DNA from: a virus
IMG/VR virus record: IMGVR_UViG_3300030117_000195
Coordinates: 1-23,371 of that record
DNA length: 23,371 nt
Strand: one strand, 5' to 3'
Made by a program: the position numbers and the translations under genes. Every line of letters begins with the position of its first letter. Position 1 is the first letter of the stretch. This document shows positions 6,782-14,421 of the stretch, piece by piece. The notes below the pieces were generated by a model. The model saw nothing but the letters and a program-made list of their open reading frames with translations, had not been told where the DNA came from and did not search any database.

Positions 6782-6871
6782 CTACCACATCCAGGCCAAC
6801 GCCAAGTAAGGCATCACCACCAGAACAGTCAATACTGTTCCGACGATCAGTGAGTTGCCTCTTCTTCCCAA
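6782..6871 (-). CDS. Candidate 29-residue membrane peptide (TTG start)
   Basis: Frame of 30 codons filling the otherwise empty 74 bases between two annotated genes and overlapping the end of the upstream coiled-coil gene by 25 bases. From TTG at 6871 it reads MGRRGNSLIVGTVLTVLVVM then PYLALAWMW and a TAG. That is a short basic N-terminus followed by a single membrane-spanning helix ending in aromatic residues, matching the positive-inside pattern. GAGGG lies six bases before the TTG. The stop TAG runs into GGAG, the ribosome site of the next gene. Small size makes chance possible. If real, it would be a tiny membrane protein of the lysis region. Confidence 0.4.
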   Translation of the reverse strand: MGRRGNSLIVGTVLTVLVVMPYLALAWMW

Positions 6872-7122
6872 GGCTTGCCCTCGGAAGTCTCAACCACTTC
6901 ATCATTTTGTCTCGACGCTGCTTCTTCCAGCGCGGCGTTCACTTTGGAGCTGTAGTCTTTCAACAACACCTGTGCTTCGCCTAGTTGTTCTTGCAGATTA
7001 GGAATGAGATTCTGCAATTGACTAAGCCTTTGCATGTTTCGCTGGGTCTGAAAACTCAACTGCGACATTGGGATCTTCTTATCGTTGAATAAGACTGTTG
7101 CTTCTTTTTGTTCTTCGCTCAT
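6847..7122 (-). CDS. Small coiled-coil phage protein
   Basis: A 91-residue protein with an N-terminal strand-turn (ATVLFNDKKIPMSQLS) and then a long amphipathic helix rich in Gln and Leu (about 28-75, NMQRLSQLQNLIPNLQEQL), ending in an acidic tail. The layout resembles short marine cyanophage proteins in which a binding-type N-terminus is followed by a coil (DUF6447-like, a tentative comparison from memory). GGAG sits seven bases upstream of ATG, inside the end of the previous gene. It probably encodes a small soluble oligomer; its role is unknown. Confidence 0.65.
   Translation of the reverse strand: MSEEQKEATVLFNDKKIPMSQLSFQTQRNMQRLSQLQNLIPNLQEQLGEAQVLLKDYSSKVNAALEEAASRQNDEVVETSEGKPWEEEATH
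6878..6882 (-). promoter_or_regulatory. Shine-Dalgarno GAGGG deciding the TTG start
   Basis: Minus-strand GAGGG followed by six bases and TTG at 6871. It is the main reason for proposing TTG as the start of the 29-residue membrane peptide. It lies within the coding sequence of the upstream coiled-coil gene. Confidence 0.4.
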
Positions 7123-7512
7123 TTACGCGCTCCACGGTAGTCCATCTGATTGTGCAGCCTTTCGGTCAATTTGTGCTTGAACCTTGGCCGTTCTCTCGGC
7201 TTCTATTCTAGCTTTGTATTGACTCGCTGTCTCATCTGCTGGCCCACCAGAAGTTGGCCCTTTATTAGCATCATAGATCCAACCAAGCACATCACTTTCT
7301 TTTAGATCGTCGTACTTGATGAATCCGCTCCCTGATGCATCGTAGGTAAAACTATTCTTACCGCCCTCGGTAGCTGTTTCGCCACCTTTCCCAGTACTCT
7401 CGTCGTAAGCTTCATCGTTTGCAGCTAACAAGCTCCAGTACACAAGGATTACGCCACCATCCGCATTTACATGGGTCATCTTATTGATACCCCAAGTTGT
7501 CGTTATTGCCAT
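7123..7512 (-). CDS. Marine-phage tail-fibre-associated small protein (DUF7936-like)
   Basis: A 129-residue protein starting MAITTTWGINKMTHVNADGG, continuing with beta-type sequence and GFIKYDDLKESDVLGWIYDA, and ending in an Ala/Gln/Lys-rich helix and SDGLPWSA. I recall proteins of this plan (tTWgI... then a segment resembling F.dL.e..vlgWv, then a short helix) directly after tail fibre genes in marine cyanophages and pelagiphages, sometimes classed as DUF7936. AGGAG lies seven bases before ATG. It immediately follows the tail fibre gene, so a fibre-associated or assembly role is reasonable but not shown. Confidence 0.65.
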   Translation of the reverse strand: MAITTTWGINKMTHVNADGGVILVYWSLLAANDEAYDESTGKGGETATEGGKNSFTYDASGSGFIKYDDLKESDVLGWIYDANKGPTSGGPADETASQYKARIEAERTAKVQAQIDRKAAQSDGLPWSA

Positions 7513-7523
7513 TTTATTTCTCC

Positions 7524-10500
7524 TTATTCTGATTCTAATGCAGCTATTCGTGCTTCAAGTTCTTGGATTGTTGCCACCAGTAGCGGCACTAATTTTGATT
7601 GGTCAATGCCTTGGTAAACGGGATTACCTTCATCATCCACTCCGTCCTTTTCACCAGTGATTGCCTCTGGCACTATCGTTGAAACTTCGTGTGCAATGAA
7701 ACCATCAACAGTTGTAGAAGCATCAGCTTTAAAATTGAAACGTTTTGGTTCTAACTGCTTCAGTCTGTCTGTCGCGTTCGTCAAATCTGTGACATTTTCT
7801 TTGAGGCGGTAGTCAGAGGAAGTGTTGTAAGCTGTAGCAGAAGCCGTTACAGATATACTTCCTACTTGTGTGGCTGATCGTCTAAATCGAATTGTTTCTC
7901 CATTCGCTGTTCTATTAAAATCATTGTGGTCTGAAATGGTTTGAAATATCCTGCCAGTGCTGTCAAGTTGAACTCCTGTGTCGGAGCTTTGAACGGCTAT
8001 TCCTGTGGAAAGAGTCGTACCTACTCCTAGCAAACCATTTGGATTTAAACGCATCCTCTCCTGTAGCCCATCGCTTTCTGTTACTAAAAAACGCAACACA
8101 CCAGGCATATCGTTGTTACCAGGAGTTCCATCCACGTTAGCTTCTATTGCAACACAATCTCTGAATTCATCTCCATCATCACCTCTAAATATCAGAGTGC
8201 CTAGAGCGTCGCCATCTTGGACAACCGTGTGGCTTCCAGCGGTGGAATTACGTGACACTTGGAAATCTACAATCGGCCCACTGTCGCTGTTGTGAAATGA
8301 ATTAATAACCATCCCACCTCTGTGACCAGCAGCAGTCACTGCAAACTGTTGAGATAGTCTGTTTTCTGCTGTTTGAGATCCAATAATTACACAGTTTGAA
8401 GATGAATCAACAACAAAAGCATTAGCATTCGTATCCGTTTCTATTTTCGCATCACTGTTAACAGAGTCTTCGTTGATGACAATATCTATACCAGCCACTG
8501 GCTGCAAATTTAGGCTGTTACTAGTTGTCTCTAAACGTGAATGAACTGCACCGTTTTTACCAAACTGAATTTGTTGAGCATCTGCCGTATCATCACGACT
8601 GAGGTTTAAATATCCTGCTCCTATCTCAGCATAATTAGCATCTGCTGGAGTGCCACCAATACCAACAGGGCTGTTACCTCCTGACACTAAAACCCCTGCA
8701 TTACTAATACGCCAACGCTCTGTCGGAGAATCAGAGCCATCTGCTGTTACGCTAAAAACAAGTCTAGAGGGCATATCATTGTTGCCTGGAGCACCGTCCA
8801 CTGTAGCCTTGATACTTGCTCCTCTGGCAAAATCAGTGCCGTCTGAGCCGTAAAACATAAGCATACCTAACGTATCCCCATTATTCACAACGGTATGAGA
8901 ATTGATCGTACCGTTACGACTGTGACCTAAAGATAAAGTGGCTCCATCTTGACCATCACGATAAGTTGCAAAAGAAGCAACACTAAAGTTTGTGTCGTTG
9001 ACTTGAAGTTCGTGAGATTCACTTAAAAAGTTTTCACTAGTTCCACCGCCTATAATTACTGCATCTGCCCCTGCATCAACCACGAACATCTTAGCTTTGT
9101 TGCTTGACTCCACTCTTAGATCTAGGTTTGCCGCATCTTCATTAATTACTGTTTCAGTAGCTCCTAAATCAATTCGTCTAGTGTCAGTCCCAGCAAGCAC
9201 TGTTCTAATAGCTAAAATACCATCTTCAGTTCCACCAGTTACGTCTGCAATCTGCCCCAGTATTTTTCCATACTCATGAACATTCCCGCCGTCATCTTTG
9301 GCTTGGAAACGCACTTGCCCAATAAAATCACTGTCAGCAGGAGAACCACCATCTCGCAGTAAATCAAGTACTGGGCCTAAGTTTGCATCCGCATCCGTAG
9401 ATTTAAGAGTGAGCTGTGTGCCATTATCAGTTCTAGTAATTGTAGCTCCACCACTGGTATCGATTGACATGACTTCAGTGCCTTGCATCTGAAAGGTCAG
9501 TCCATTTGTAGTATTCCGTGTGTCAATATTAATCGCATTGCTGCCACTATTAATTTTTAGAGTGTCGGAGTCATCGCCTTGGAAAATTGCAATATCACCT
9601 GTAGCCCCAAGCAACACATCTAATTTAGCGTCTGGGCTGGAGTCATTTATCCCTACGTTTCCATCTGATGCTTGGACGAACAAAGCATGGGTACTAGAGT
9701 CACTCTCTACGCGAAAATCATAATCGGCACTGCCGTTGTTAAAGACGGCTTCATTGTGGGAAAGCGTGAGAGAATCTAACGAAGAGCCAGCAGCGATAAC
9801 GCTGAATAGAAGAACACCATCTTCAGTCCCACCCGTAACGTCAGCGATTTTTCCCGCGATAGTTCCGTAATCAGTTACGTTACTACCGTCATCCTCCCCT
9901 TGAAATTTAAGAACCCCAATAAGGTCACTATCTGCTGGTGATGACGAGTCTCTAAACAGTTTTAGAGACGGCCCCTCTGATGAACCTGTGCCTGTGTCTA
10001 CAATCGTTACATCGGCATTAAATTGGCTAGTGCCGCTAACATCGAGTGTGCCATTCACATCAATCGCAGTAGCAGTGAGGTCAATCTCATCAGTCGCACC
10101 CAACGACAAAACCGTTGCAGACGATCCTTGGATAAACTGACTCGCATCGTTGAACATGATCTTGTTCGTAGAGTTCAACGTCAGACCAGAACCATCGGTA
10201 TGAGTTAGTGTCGTATCATTGTCTGCACCAAAACCTAGAACAGCAGAATCACTATCCAGTTTTAGATCGTTACTGACAGTGACAGCGGTAGATGCGTTAA
10301 GGTCAATGGTTGCCTCACCATCTATCCTGAGAACACCATCACTAGATTGCTGCACAAAAGAAGCAACATCACCAAAGGTGAGTTTATTAGTTCCGTTAAG
10401 AGTAAGGCCTGTGCCATCAGTGTGAGTTAGAGTGGTATCTCCATCAGCCCCAAATGTGATGACTGCGCTATCTGAGGTAAAGGTTAAGTCATCGTCAATG

Positions 10501-10940
10501 AATAGATCAGGGATCGACAGATCTTGGAAAGCATCAACAACAGCAGCGCCGGAACCAGCGCCATCAGAGTACACCGCCTTGGTCTGCCCGTTAGGGATTG
10601 TTACATTGGCTCCAGACCCCTGGCTGATAATGATCGATTGTGACCCAGATGTTCCATTTTCTATAAACCAGAGCTTGGAAACGGAATTTGGCCCAAGCGT
10701 GATTGTGCAAGCAGAGTCAAGTGTGCCTGTGTATTTAAGGAATATGCTTCTGCCAGGATCGGTTGATCCGTCAGCTATAGTGGTGGTGTGAGTGTCGGCA
10801 TTAGTTGTAATAGCCTCTGTGCCAAATGAAAAGGCTTCCGCAACGAGCGACAAATTTGTATTTGTACTCGTACCCCAAGTTCCTGCTTCATCGCCAGTGG
10901 CGATTTCTTTCAAGCGTAAATCGTTAGTATAGACTGCCAT
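7524..10940 (-). CDS. Tail fibre/spike with C-terminal peptidase S74 chaperone domain
   Basis: A 1138-residue fibre. The N-terminus (MAVYTNDLRLKEIATGDEAG, TWGTSTNTN) is the attachment part shared by many phage fibres. Repeated beta units follow: DTTLTHTDGTGLTLNGTNK recurs as a second copy; a segment with SPADSD then IADVTGGTEDG occurs twice; VDG(A/T)PGNNDMP occurs twice. The last 98 residues are an intramolecular chaperone of the endosialidase type (peptidase S74), with SSDYRLKENVTDL at 1041, RFNFK, GFIAHEV and a terminal coiled coil. In the family, auto-cleavage occurs before the Asp of the Ser-Asp pair, here Ser1042-Asp1043. Trimerisation and receptor binding are the expected roles. AAAGG overlapping the preceding stop serves as ribosome site. 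Confidence 0.92.
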   Translation of the reverse strand: MAVYTNDLRLKEIATGDEAGTWGTSTNTNLSLVAEAFSFGTEAITTNADTHTTTIADGSTDPGRSIFLKYTGTLDSACTITLGPNSVSKLWFIENGTSGSQSIIISQGSGANVTIPNGQTKAVYSDGAGSGAAVVDAFQDLSIPDLFIDDDLTFTSDSAVITFGADGDTTLTHTDGTGLTLNGTNKLTFGDVASFVQQSSDGVLRIDGEATIDLNASTAVTVSNDLKLDSDSAVLGFGADNDTTLTHTDGSGLTLNSTNKIMFNDASQFIQGSSATVLSLGATDEIDLTATAIDVNGTLDVSGTSQFNADVTIVDTGTGSSEGPSLKLFRDSSSPADSDLIGVLKFQGEDDGSNVTDYGTIAGKIADVTGGTEDGVLLFSVIAAGSSLDSLTLSHNEAVFNNGSADYDFRVESDSSTHALFVQASDGNVGINDSSPDAKLDVLLGATGDIAIFQGDDSDTLKINSGSNAINIDTRNTTNGLTFQMQGTEVMSIDTSGGATITRTDNGTQLTLKSTDADANLGPVLDLLRDGGSPADSDFIGQVRFQAKDDGGNVHEYGKILGQIADVTGGTEDGILAIRTVLAGTDTRRIDLGATETVINEDAANLDLRVESSNKAKMFVVDAGADAVIIGGGTSENFLSESHELQVNDTNFSVASFATYRDGQDGATLSLGHSRNGTINSHTVVNNGDTLGMLMFYGSDGTDFARGASIKATVDGAPGNNDMPSRLVFSVTADGSDSPTERWRISNAGVLVSGGNSPVGIGGTPADANYAEIGAGYLNLSRDDTADAQQIQFGKNGAVHSRLETTSNSLNLQPVAGIDIVINEDSVNSDAKIETDTNANAFVVDSSSNCVIIGSQTAENRLSQQFAVTAAGHRGGMVINSFHNSDSGPIVDFQVSRNSTAGSHTVVQDGDALGTLIFRGDDGDEFRDCVAIEANVDGTPGNNDMPGVLRFLVTESDGLQERMRLNPNGLLGVGTTLSTGIAVQSSDTGVQLDSTGRIFQTISDHNDFNRTANGETIRFRRSATQVGSISVTASATAYNTSSDYRLKENVTDLTNATDRLKQLEPKRFNFKADASTTVDGFIAHEVSTIVPEAITGEKDGVDDEGNPVYQGIDQSKLVPLLVATIQELEARIAALESE

Positions 10941-10945
10941 TTAAT

Positions 10946-11077
10946 CTACCTTTTTTTGCTTTTTGATTTTGTTTTTTTCATGGAAGACAAATGCTTCTTT
11001 AAAGTATCTGCCTGCTTCTTATGGGTCTTAGAAGCCTTCTCCAAACCCTTAATAACTTTTTTTACCTTACGAACCAT
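10946..11077 (-). CDS. 43-residue lysine-rich protein
   Basis: A short gene filling the space between the repeat protein and the tail fibre. Its ATG overlaps the upstream TAA (TAATG), AGAGG lies eight bases before ATG, and it ends with TAG six bases before the fibre start. The product begins MVRKVKKVIKGLEKASKTHK and ends SMKKTKSKSKKR; 18 of 43 residues are Lys or Arg. It looks like an amphipathic helix with a disordered basic tail, able to bind nucleic acid or acidic surfaces. It resembles the five basic proteins at 14212-15551 in composition. Function is unknown. Confidence 0.6.
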   Translation of the reverse strand: MVRKVKKVIKGLEKASKTHKKQADTLKKHLSSMKKTKSKSKKR

Positions 11078-11745
11078 TAAGCTACCTCTTTCCAGTCAGG
11101 TGTTTGATCAGTAGTAACATCTTGCCAATTAGGAGTCTGAGATGGGACAAACTCAGCCCATACAATGACCCCAGATAAGAACGCAGTTGCTGATAATCCT
11201 GTGACCGCAACATCCGCATCCGCTGTTGTAGTGACAGAACCCAGGGCAGATGTAGCAGATAATCCAGTAGTCGATACATCAGCATTCGCTTTGGCTGTTG
11301 CTGTACCCACAGCACTCGTGCCAGCAATACCTGTAACCGACACATCTGCATCAGCCGTAACTGATACAGATCCGACACTCGTTGTTCCCACTTCACCCGT
11401 TTCAACAACAACACCATCGGCCTCGACTGTGACCGAACCAAGTGACGCTGTCGCTGATATGCCTGTAGGAGAGACATTTGCAAAAGCGGTGACAGATACA
11501 GATCCAAGACCTGATGTCGCTGCGATGCCAGTAACAGAGGTATTTGCATCTGCAGTCGTAGATACAGAGCCAAGACTTGCGGTTGCGGCAATACCTGTGA
11601 CGCTAACACTCGCATCAGCCGTAACAGATACCGATCCGACTGAAGTTGTAGCCTGGGGAACGGCAACATCATTGCCCCATGATCCTTCTCCCCAACCTTG
11701 AGTGGATGAATTCCATCCCTGAAAGACAACCTTTACATCAGCCAC
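11077..11745 (-). CDS. Tail-associated protein with seven 22-residue repeats
   Basis: A 222-residue protein starting with GTG at 11745. The N-terminus (QGWNSSTQGWGEGSWGND) resembles the Gly/Trp caps seen on several phage tail proteins. Residues 35-188 are seven tandem 22-residue units of the form SxGSVSVTADAxVSVTGIxATx, almost all Ser, Thr, Val, Ala and Gly. The last 34 residues hold a doubled Trp motif (QTPNWQDVTT, DQTPDWKEVA). Such Val/Thr repeats form extended beta structures in phage fibres and decoration proteins. It lies just upstream of the tail fibre. I expect a virion-surface or tail role; copy number may vary between relatives. Confidence 0.7.
   Translation of the reverse strand: MADVKVVFQGWNSSTQGWGEGSWGNDVAVPQATTSVGSVSVTADASVSVTGIAATASLGSVSTTADANTSVTGIAATSGLGSVSVTAFANVSPTGISATASLGSVTVEADGVVVETGEVGTTSVGSVSVTADADVSVTGIAGTSAVGTATAKANADVSTTGLSATSALGSVTTTADADVAVTGLSATAFLSGVIVWAEFVPSQTPNWQDVTTDQTPDWKEVA
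11182..11643 (-). repeat. Seven 66-base tandem coding repeats
   Basis: Seven consecutive 66-base units encode residues 35-188 of the repeat protein. Units are diverged in DNA but keep the protein pattern, including the VTG and GSV anchors. The fourth (EADGVVVETGEVGTT) and sixth (AVGTATAKANADV) copies are the most diverged. Confidence 0.8.
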
Positions 11746-11780
11746 ACATCACCCAATCTTTAGTGTGGATGAACAGAGCA

Positions 11781-12257
11781 TCAAGCAATCCTTATAATTG
11801 CGTTAGAAGCATCCGCTGTTGGGAACTGAACAGTAAAATCTCCAGAGGTTGCTGTCTTATCCGCACCAAAGTCTAAGACCACAACAGCTCTATTTGCACT
11901 ACCAGCGGTAGTAGAAGAGTTATAAATAAGAGCTCCTCTTGCAGTCAATGAAACGCTGGAAAAAACAGCGTCTGCAAAATCTGTAAGAGCAGTGGTTGAT
12001 GACAGTGTAGGCGTGACGTTAGTCAAAGCCACTCCACCGGAACTATAATTTGTTCCGCTTGTAGAAACCTCGTTGGTGCTTGAGAAAGCAGTTGTAGAGG
12101 CGTTCAAGGTTGCATCAGATGTATACAAAGCAATCTTGAAAGAATTACCAGTTCCTGTGCTAGTAGTTGTTCCGCCTCCAGATCCATTAGTAAAGTTATG
12201 GATCCCTTGTAAGAGCTCTTGTTTAAATGACGAAGCCATAGCCTGGGTAATAGCCAT
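11781..12257 (-). CDS. Conserved phage structural protein
   Basis: A 158-residue protein with a pattern common in marine phage tail/neck regions: an N-terminal helix (SFKQELLQGIHNFTNG), then FKIALYTSDATLNASTTAFS, NEVSTSGTNYSSGGVALTNV, FSSVSLTARGALIYNSS and the C-terminal VVVLDFGADKTATSGDFTVQ with PTADASNAIIRIA. It reads as a beta-sandwich. The start overlaps the upstream TAA (TAATG), with GAGG just before. It is usually found beside adaptor genes, and a tail or decoration role is likely; the exact function is not known to me. Confidence 0.75.
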   Translation of the reverse strand: MAITQAMASSFKQELLQGIHNFTNGSGGGTTTSTGTGNSFKIALYTSDATLNASTTAFSSTNEVSTSGTNYSSGGVALTNVTPTLSSTTALTDFADAVFSSVSLTARGALIYNSSTTAGSANRAVVVLDFGADKTATSGDFTVQFPTADASNAIIRIA

Positions 12258-12544
12258 TATAATTTCCTCAATATGTTTCCGATTTCTTTATGATCCATAG
12301 CCTCTAGTTTAGCAATCAAATCGGTTTTATTGCTCAATATGGCTTCTTTCATGTAGTGCATGATTACTTGCTTTATAGTTTCTCTGTATGCTTTGGCTTG
12401 CTCTACAAGTATGGGATCAGAGTTGCTACCAACAGATATTATTTTATCTGTAGCACGATCAGCCCAATGATCAACAGAAAGGCCAGAGTGGCTTGATGTA
12501 ACCACGCTAACATCTCCAACCTCAGAAAAACCAACATTCAACAT
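12257..12544 (-). CDS. Small conserved phage protein near the neck genes
   Basis: A 95-residue protein with a short beta N-terminus (DVSVVTSSHSGLSVDHWADR), a segment DKIISVGSNSDPILVEQA and helices (YRETIKQVIMHYMKEAILSN, KTDLIAKLEAMDHKEIGNIL). I recognise this plan (dKIi.vg, then a helical regulator-like C-terminus) from many phages, placed between adaptor and tail genes, but no function is established. GAGG lies five bases before ATG. Confidence 0.7.
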   Translation of the reverse strand: MLNVGFSEVGDVSVVTSSHSGLSVDHWADRATDKIISVGSNSDPILVEQAKAYRETIKQVIMHYMKEAILSNKTDLIAKLEAMDHKEIGNILRKL

Positions 12545-13185
12545 TACTGCCTCGCTTGTCTAACCGCACCAGATCTATAACTGTCTGTAGTACCATACCC
12601 CTCTCCCAAAACCTTAAGCTTACCTAAAGCGTCTTCATATCTGGTGGAGTACAGTTGCAACATATCAGCTTCACCCTTCATAAAACTGTAAGCCTCTAAC
12701 AGACAGCCATATAACAAAGTTGATTCTGCATTTGTGCCTAACCAACTTGTTCCACTTGCTGCTGTTGTTATTGACTCAGGCTTATGAAAGTAATGAAGCT
12801 CTACACTAAAATTAGCATTTGGGGTTGGCCCAACAATAAAAAACGCTTCGCTATATATAGCGTAATACTTTGGAACGCCTTGTACAGATGACTGTGGGTA
12901 AGCTTCCCTAATAAAGTTAACGTCTTTAAAAAGCAGGAACTCAAATCCAGTATTATCAAGAGACAATGAGTACGGATATAGGAAATCAGTTGGCATTGCC
13001 ACATACTGATTACCAGAAGTCATTGCACCAACAGCGTTCTTCCTAAACTCTGGAAGCTGTATAGACTTTAATATTCGATCTTCAGCTTGTGTGATTATAA
13101 CGGGAAGATTGGTAACAAAAGTTGACTCACTGTTTTGGGTGTAGTCCTGTATGGCGGTTTTAAGCGTAGTAAATGTCCAGGCCAT
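12544..13185 (-). CDS. Head-to-tail adaptor protein
   Basis: A 213-residue protein. The N-terminal helices (FTTLKTAIQDYTQN, FVTNLPVIITQAEDRILKSI) and the segment QLPEFRKNA with YVAMPTDFLYPYSLSL are typical of phage adaptor proteins that bind below the portal, including the SU10-type family. The C-terminal part is helical (LLYGCLLEAYSFMKGEADML, YSTRYEDALGKLK). Adaptors complete the head and connect it to the tail. It is coupled to the next gene by TAATG and follows the gp4-like gene and a small neck protein, which supports the assignment. Confidence 0.75.
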   Translation of the reverse strand: MAWTFTTLKTAIQDYTQNSESTFVTNLPVIITQAEDRILKSIQLPEFRKNAVGAMTSGNQYVAMPTDFLYPYSLSLDNTGFEFLLFKDVNFIREAYPQSSVQGVPKYYAIYSEAFFIVGPTPNANFSVELHYFHKPESITTAASGTSWLGTNAESTLLYGCLLEAYSFMKGEADMLQLYSTRYEDALGKLKVLGEGYGTTDSYRSGAVRQARQ

Positions 13186-13523
13186 TATGTCACCACCTTA
13201 ACAGTGCCAACTTCACCAAACATATCTAAACCAACAGTTCTACTACCAAGGGCAGTGTTACCACCACCGACAGGGTCAAAAGCAAACAACCTTCTGCTTT
13301 CATCTAGTGACTGATCTGGTCTTGCATTACGCAAAGCCTGGGGATCATCTAATCTCAGCCTGCCTAGTTGTAGCTGGGGTTGGTCTGGACTGACAACATC
13401 TTTACCAACCCTCAAGCCAGTAGGCCTGCCATTAACTATCTGAGGCACTAGATCTTTTAGCGGATATCTAAATCCAGTTAGATCACAATAACCAAAAGCG
13501 TATTTACCACTAGCGTAACTCAA
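13185..13523 (-). CDS. Small neck-region protein with degenerate metal-site fold
   Basis: A 112-residue protein using a TTG start that overlaps the previous stop (TTTTGA). The N-terminus (YAFGYCDLTGFRYPLKDLVP) looks like phage proteins that carry a zinc-knuckle pattern CDxCGF, but here the second Cys is Thr and only one Cys remains, so no metal site is expected. A segment KDVVSPDQPQLQLGRLRL follows, then a polar tail ending FGEVGTVKVV. It lies between gp4-like and adaptor genes; a structural neck role is inferred. Confidence 0.65.
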   Translation of the reverse strand: MSYASGKYAFGYCDLTGFRYPLKDLVPQIVNGRPTGLRVGKDVVSPDQPQLQLGRLRLDDPQALRNARPDQSLDESRRLFAFDPVGGGNTALGSRTVGLDMFGEVGTVKVVT

Positions 13524-14212
13524 AACCTATAACCCCCTGGAGCAATAAACAAAGATGCCTTGTCTCTTCCTCCGCTAGAAGCAAGCTCCCATTGCGACTC
13601 ATACTCAGATCTTAATCCCTCAGCCCTTGGGGCTGAAGCCTCATACTTCATTGAAAGCCTGTAAGCCAATCCAGCGACAAAGCAAGGAAGATACCTTGCC
13701 GGAATATCCATGTTGTTGCTTGCTGGCTTTCCTGAATCCTCAATGCGCTCCATGTAGTAATAGCCAAACACATAAGTATCTTGACTATCTGGGGTGGGCC
13801 AAAGGTTGATTACTATTCCATCTGGAGTTCTTTCAACAAAATACTGCAGAGGTTTTGCTTCATTCAGCTTGTTTGATAAATGAGAGTACTGACTAATAGA
13901 TATTCTGGTTAAGCTCTGATCGAACTGGCTATTAGTATTTCCAGCATCTGTTCTGATGAATGCCTCAACGATATCAAATATCTTGCCATCTAAAGTATAT
14001 GCATTTGTTCCGGCAGTAAGCGTTTGAGTTGCAAACTTGACAGTCCATAAATTTAAACCACGGTTCTGCCACTCAAGCATCATCAGATCTATGCTTCTAC
14101 GAGCTGTTTTGTAATCGTATCCGCTTCTCAACTCTAGACCAGCGTTTTCAAAAGACTCTTCTATTGCTTCGCCCAGATCAAGATCAAAAGCAAATGTGCC
14201 GCTTGTAGCCAT
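13520..14212 (-). CDS. P22 gp4-like tail accessory / head completion protein
   Basis: A 230-residue protein. Its N-terminal pattern, EAIEESFENAGLELRSGYDY followed by KTARRSIDLMMLEWQNRGLN, is the one I associate with P22 gp4-like accessory factors, which bind the portal ring after packaging and start tail assembly. Later parts include QYFVERTPDGIVINLWPTPD and YVFGYYYMERIEDSG, then DIPARYLPCFVAGLAYRLSM. P22 gp4 also has muramidase activity, but I see no clear catalytic motif here. ATG overlaps the preceding TAA. Order with the adaptor and hub genes supports a neck role. Confidence 0.75.
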   Translation of the reverse strand: MATSGTFAFDLDLGEAIEESFENAGLELRSGYDYKTARRSIDLMMLEWQNRGLNLWTVKFATQTLTAGTNAYTLDGKIFDIVEAFIRTDAGNTNSQFDQSLTRISISQYSHLSNKLNEAKPLQYFVERTPDGIVINLWPTPDSQDTYVFGYYYMERIEDSGKPASNNMDIPARYLPCFVAGLAYRLSMKYEASAPRAEGLRSEYESQWELASSGGRDKASLFIAPGGYRF

Positions 14213-14421
14213 TACTTCTTCTTCCTTTTCTTCTTGGAAATGCCAGCCTCAGATAGAGCTATCGCTATTGCTTGCTTCCTGTTCTTAACTTTTTTTCCAG
14301 AGCCGCCAGACTTTAACTTGCCTGACTTAAACTCTTTCATAACTTTTTTTACCTTAGCTCTTTTCTTTTTTGCTGGAGCTGAAGATATTTGTTTTTTCAT
14401 TTGAGCCCTTGTGATCGGCAT
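14212..14421 (-). CDS. Lys-rich DUF6496-like small protein
   Basis: A 69-residue protein, 22 Lys and 4 Arg (38%). It contains VKKVMKEFKSGKLKSG then KVKNRKQAIAIALSEAG, which matches the DUF6496 pattern I know from many bacteria and phages, and ends in SKKKRKKK. The tail would be disordered and strongly cationic. It is the last of five contiguous basic genes; ATG overlaps the previous TAA and its own TAA overlaps the gp4-like start. Nucleic-acid binding is plausible but untested. Confidence 0.75.
   Translation of the reverse strand: MPITRAQMKKQISSAPAKKKRAKVKKVMKEFKSGKLKSGGSGKKVKNRKQAIAIALSEAGISKKKRKKK

Noticed and set aside
6630-6905. 91-codon minus-strand frame spanning the gap between two small genes
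   Set aside because: It overlaps two better supported genes in another frame, is Cys/Gly/Tyr-biased, and lacks a ribosome site; the 29-codon TTG frame explains the gap better.
10432-10791. 119-codon plus-strand frame inside the tail fibre gene
   Set aside because: Antisense to a well-supported fibre gene with clear repeats and S74 domain; no ribosome site and no plus-strand neighbours.
11082-11729. 215-codon minus-strand frame and a 178-codon plus-strand frame across the 22-residue repeat gene
   Set aside because: Both lie inside the repeat gene and are open because the 66-base repeats repeat the same codon pattern in every frame; products are Leu/Gln- or Ala/Val/Thr-Pro-biased with no start context.
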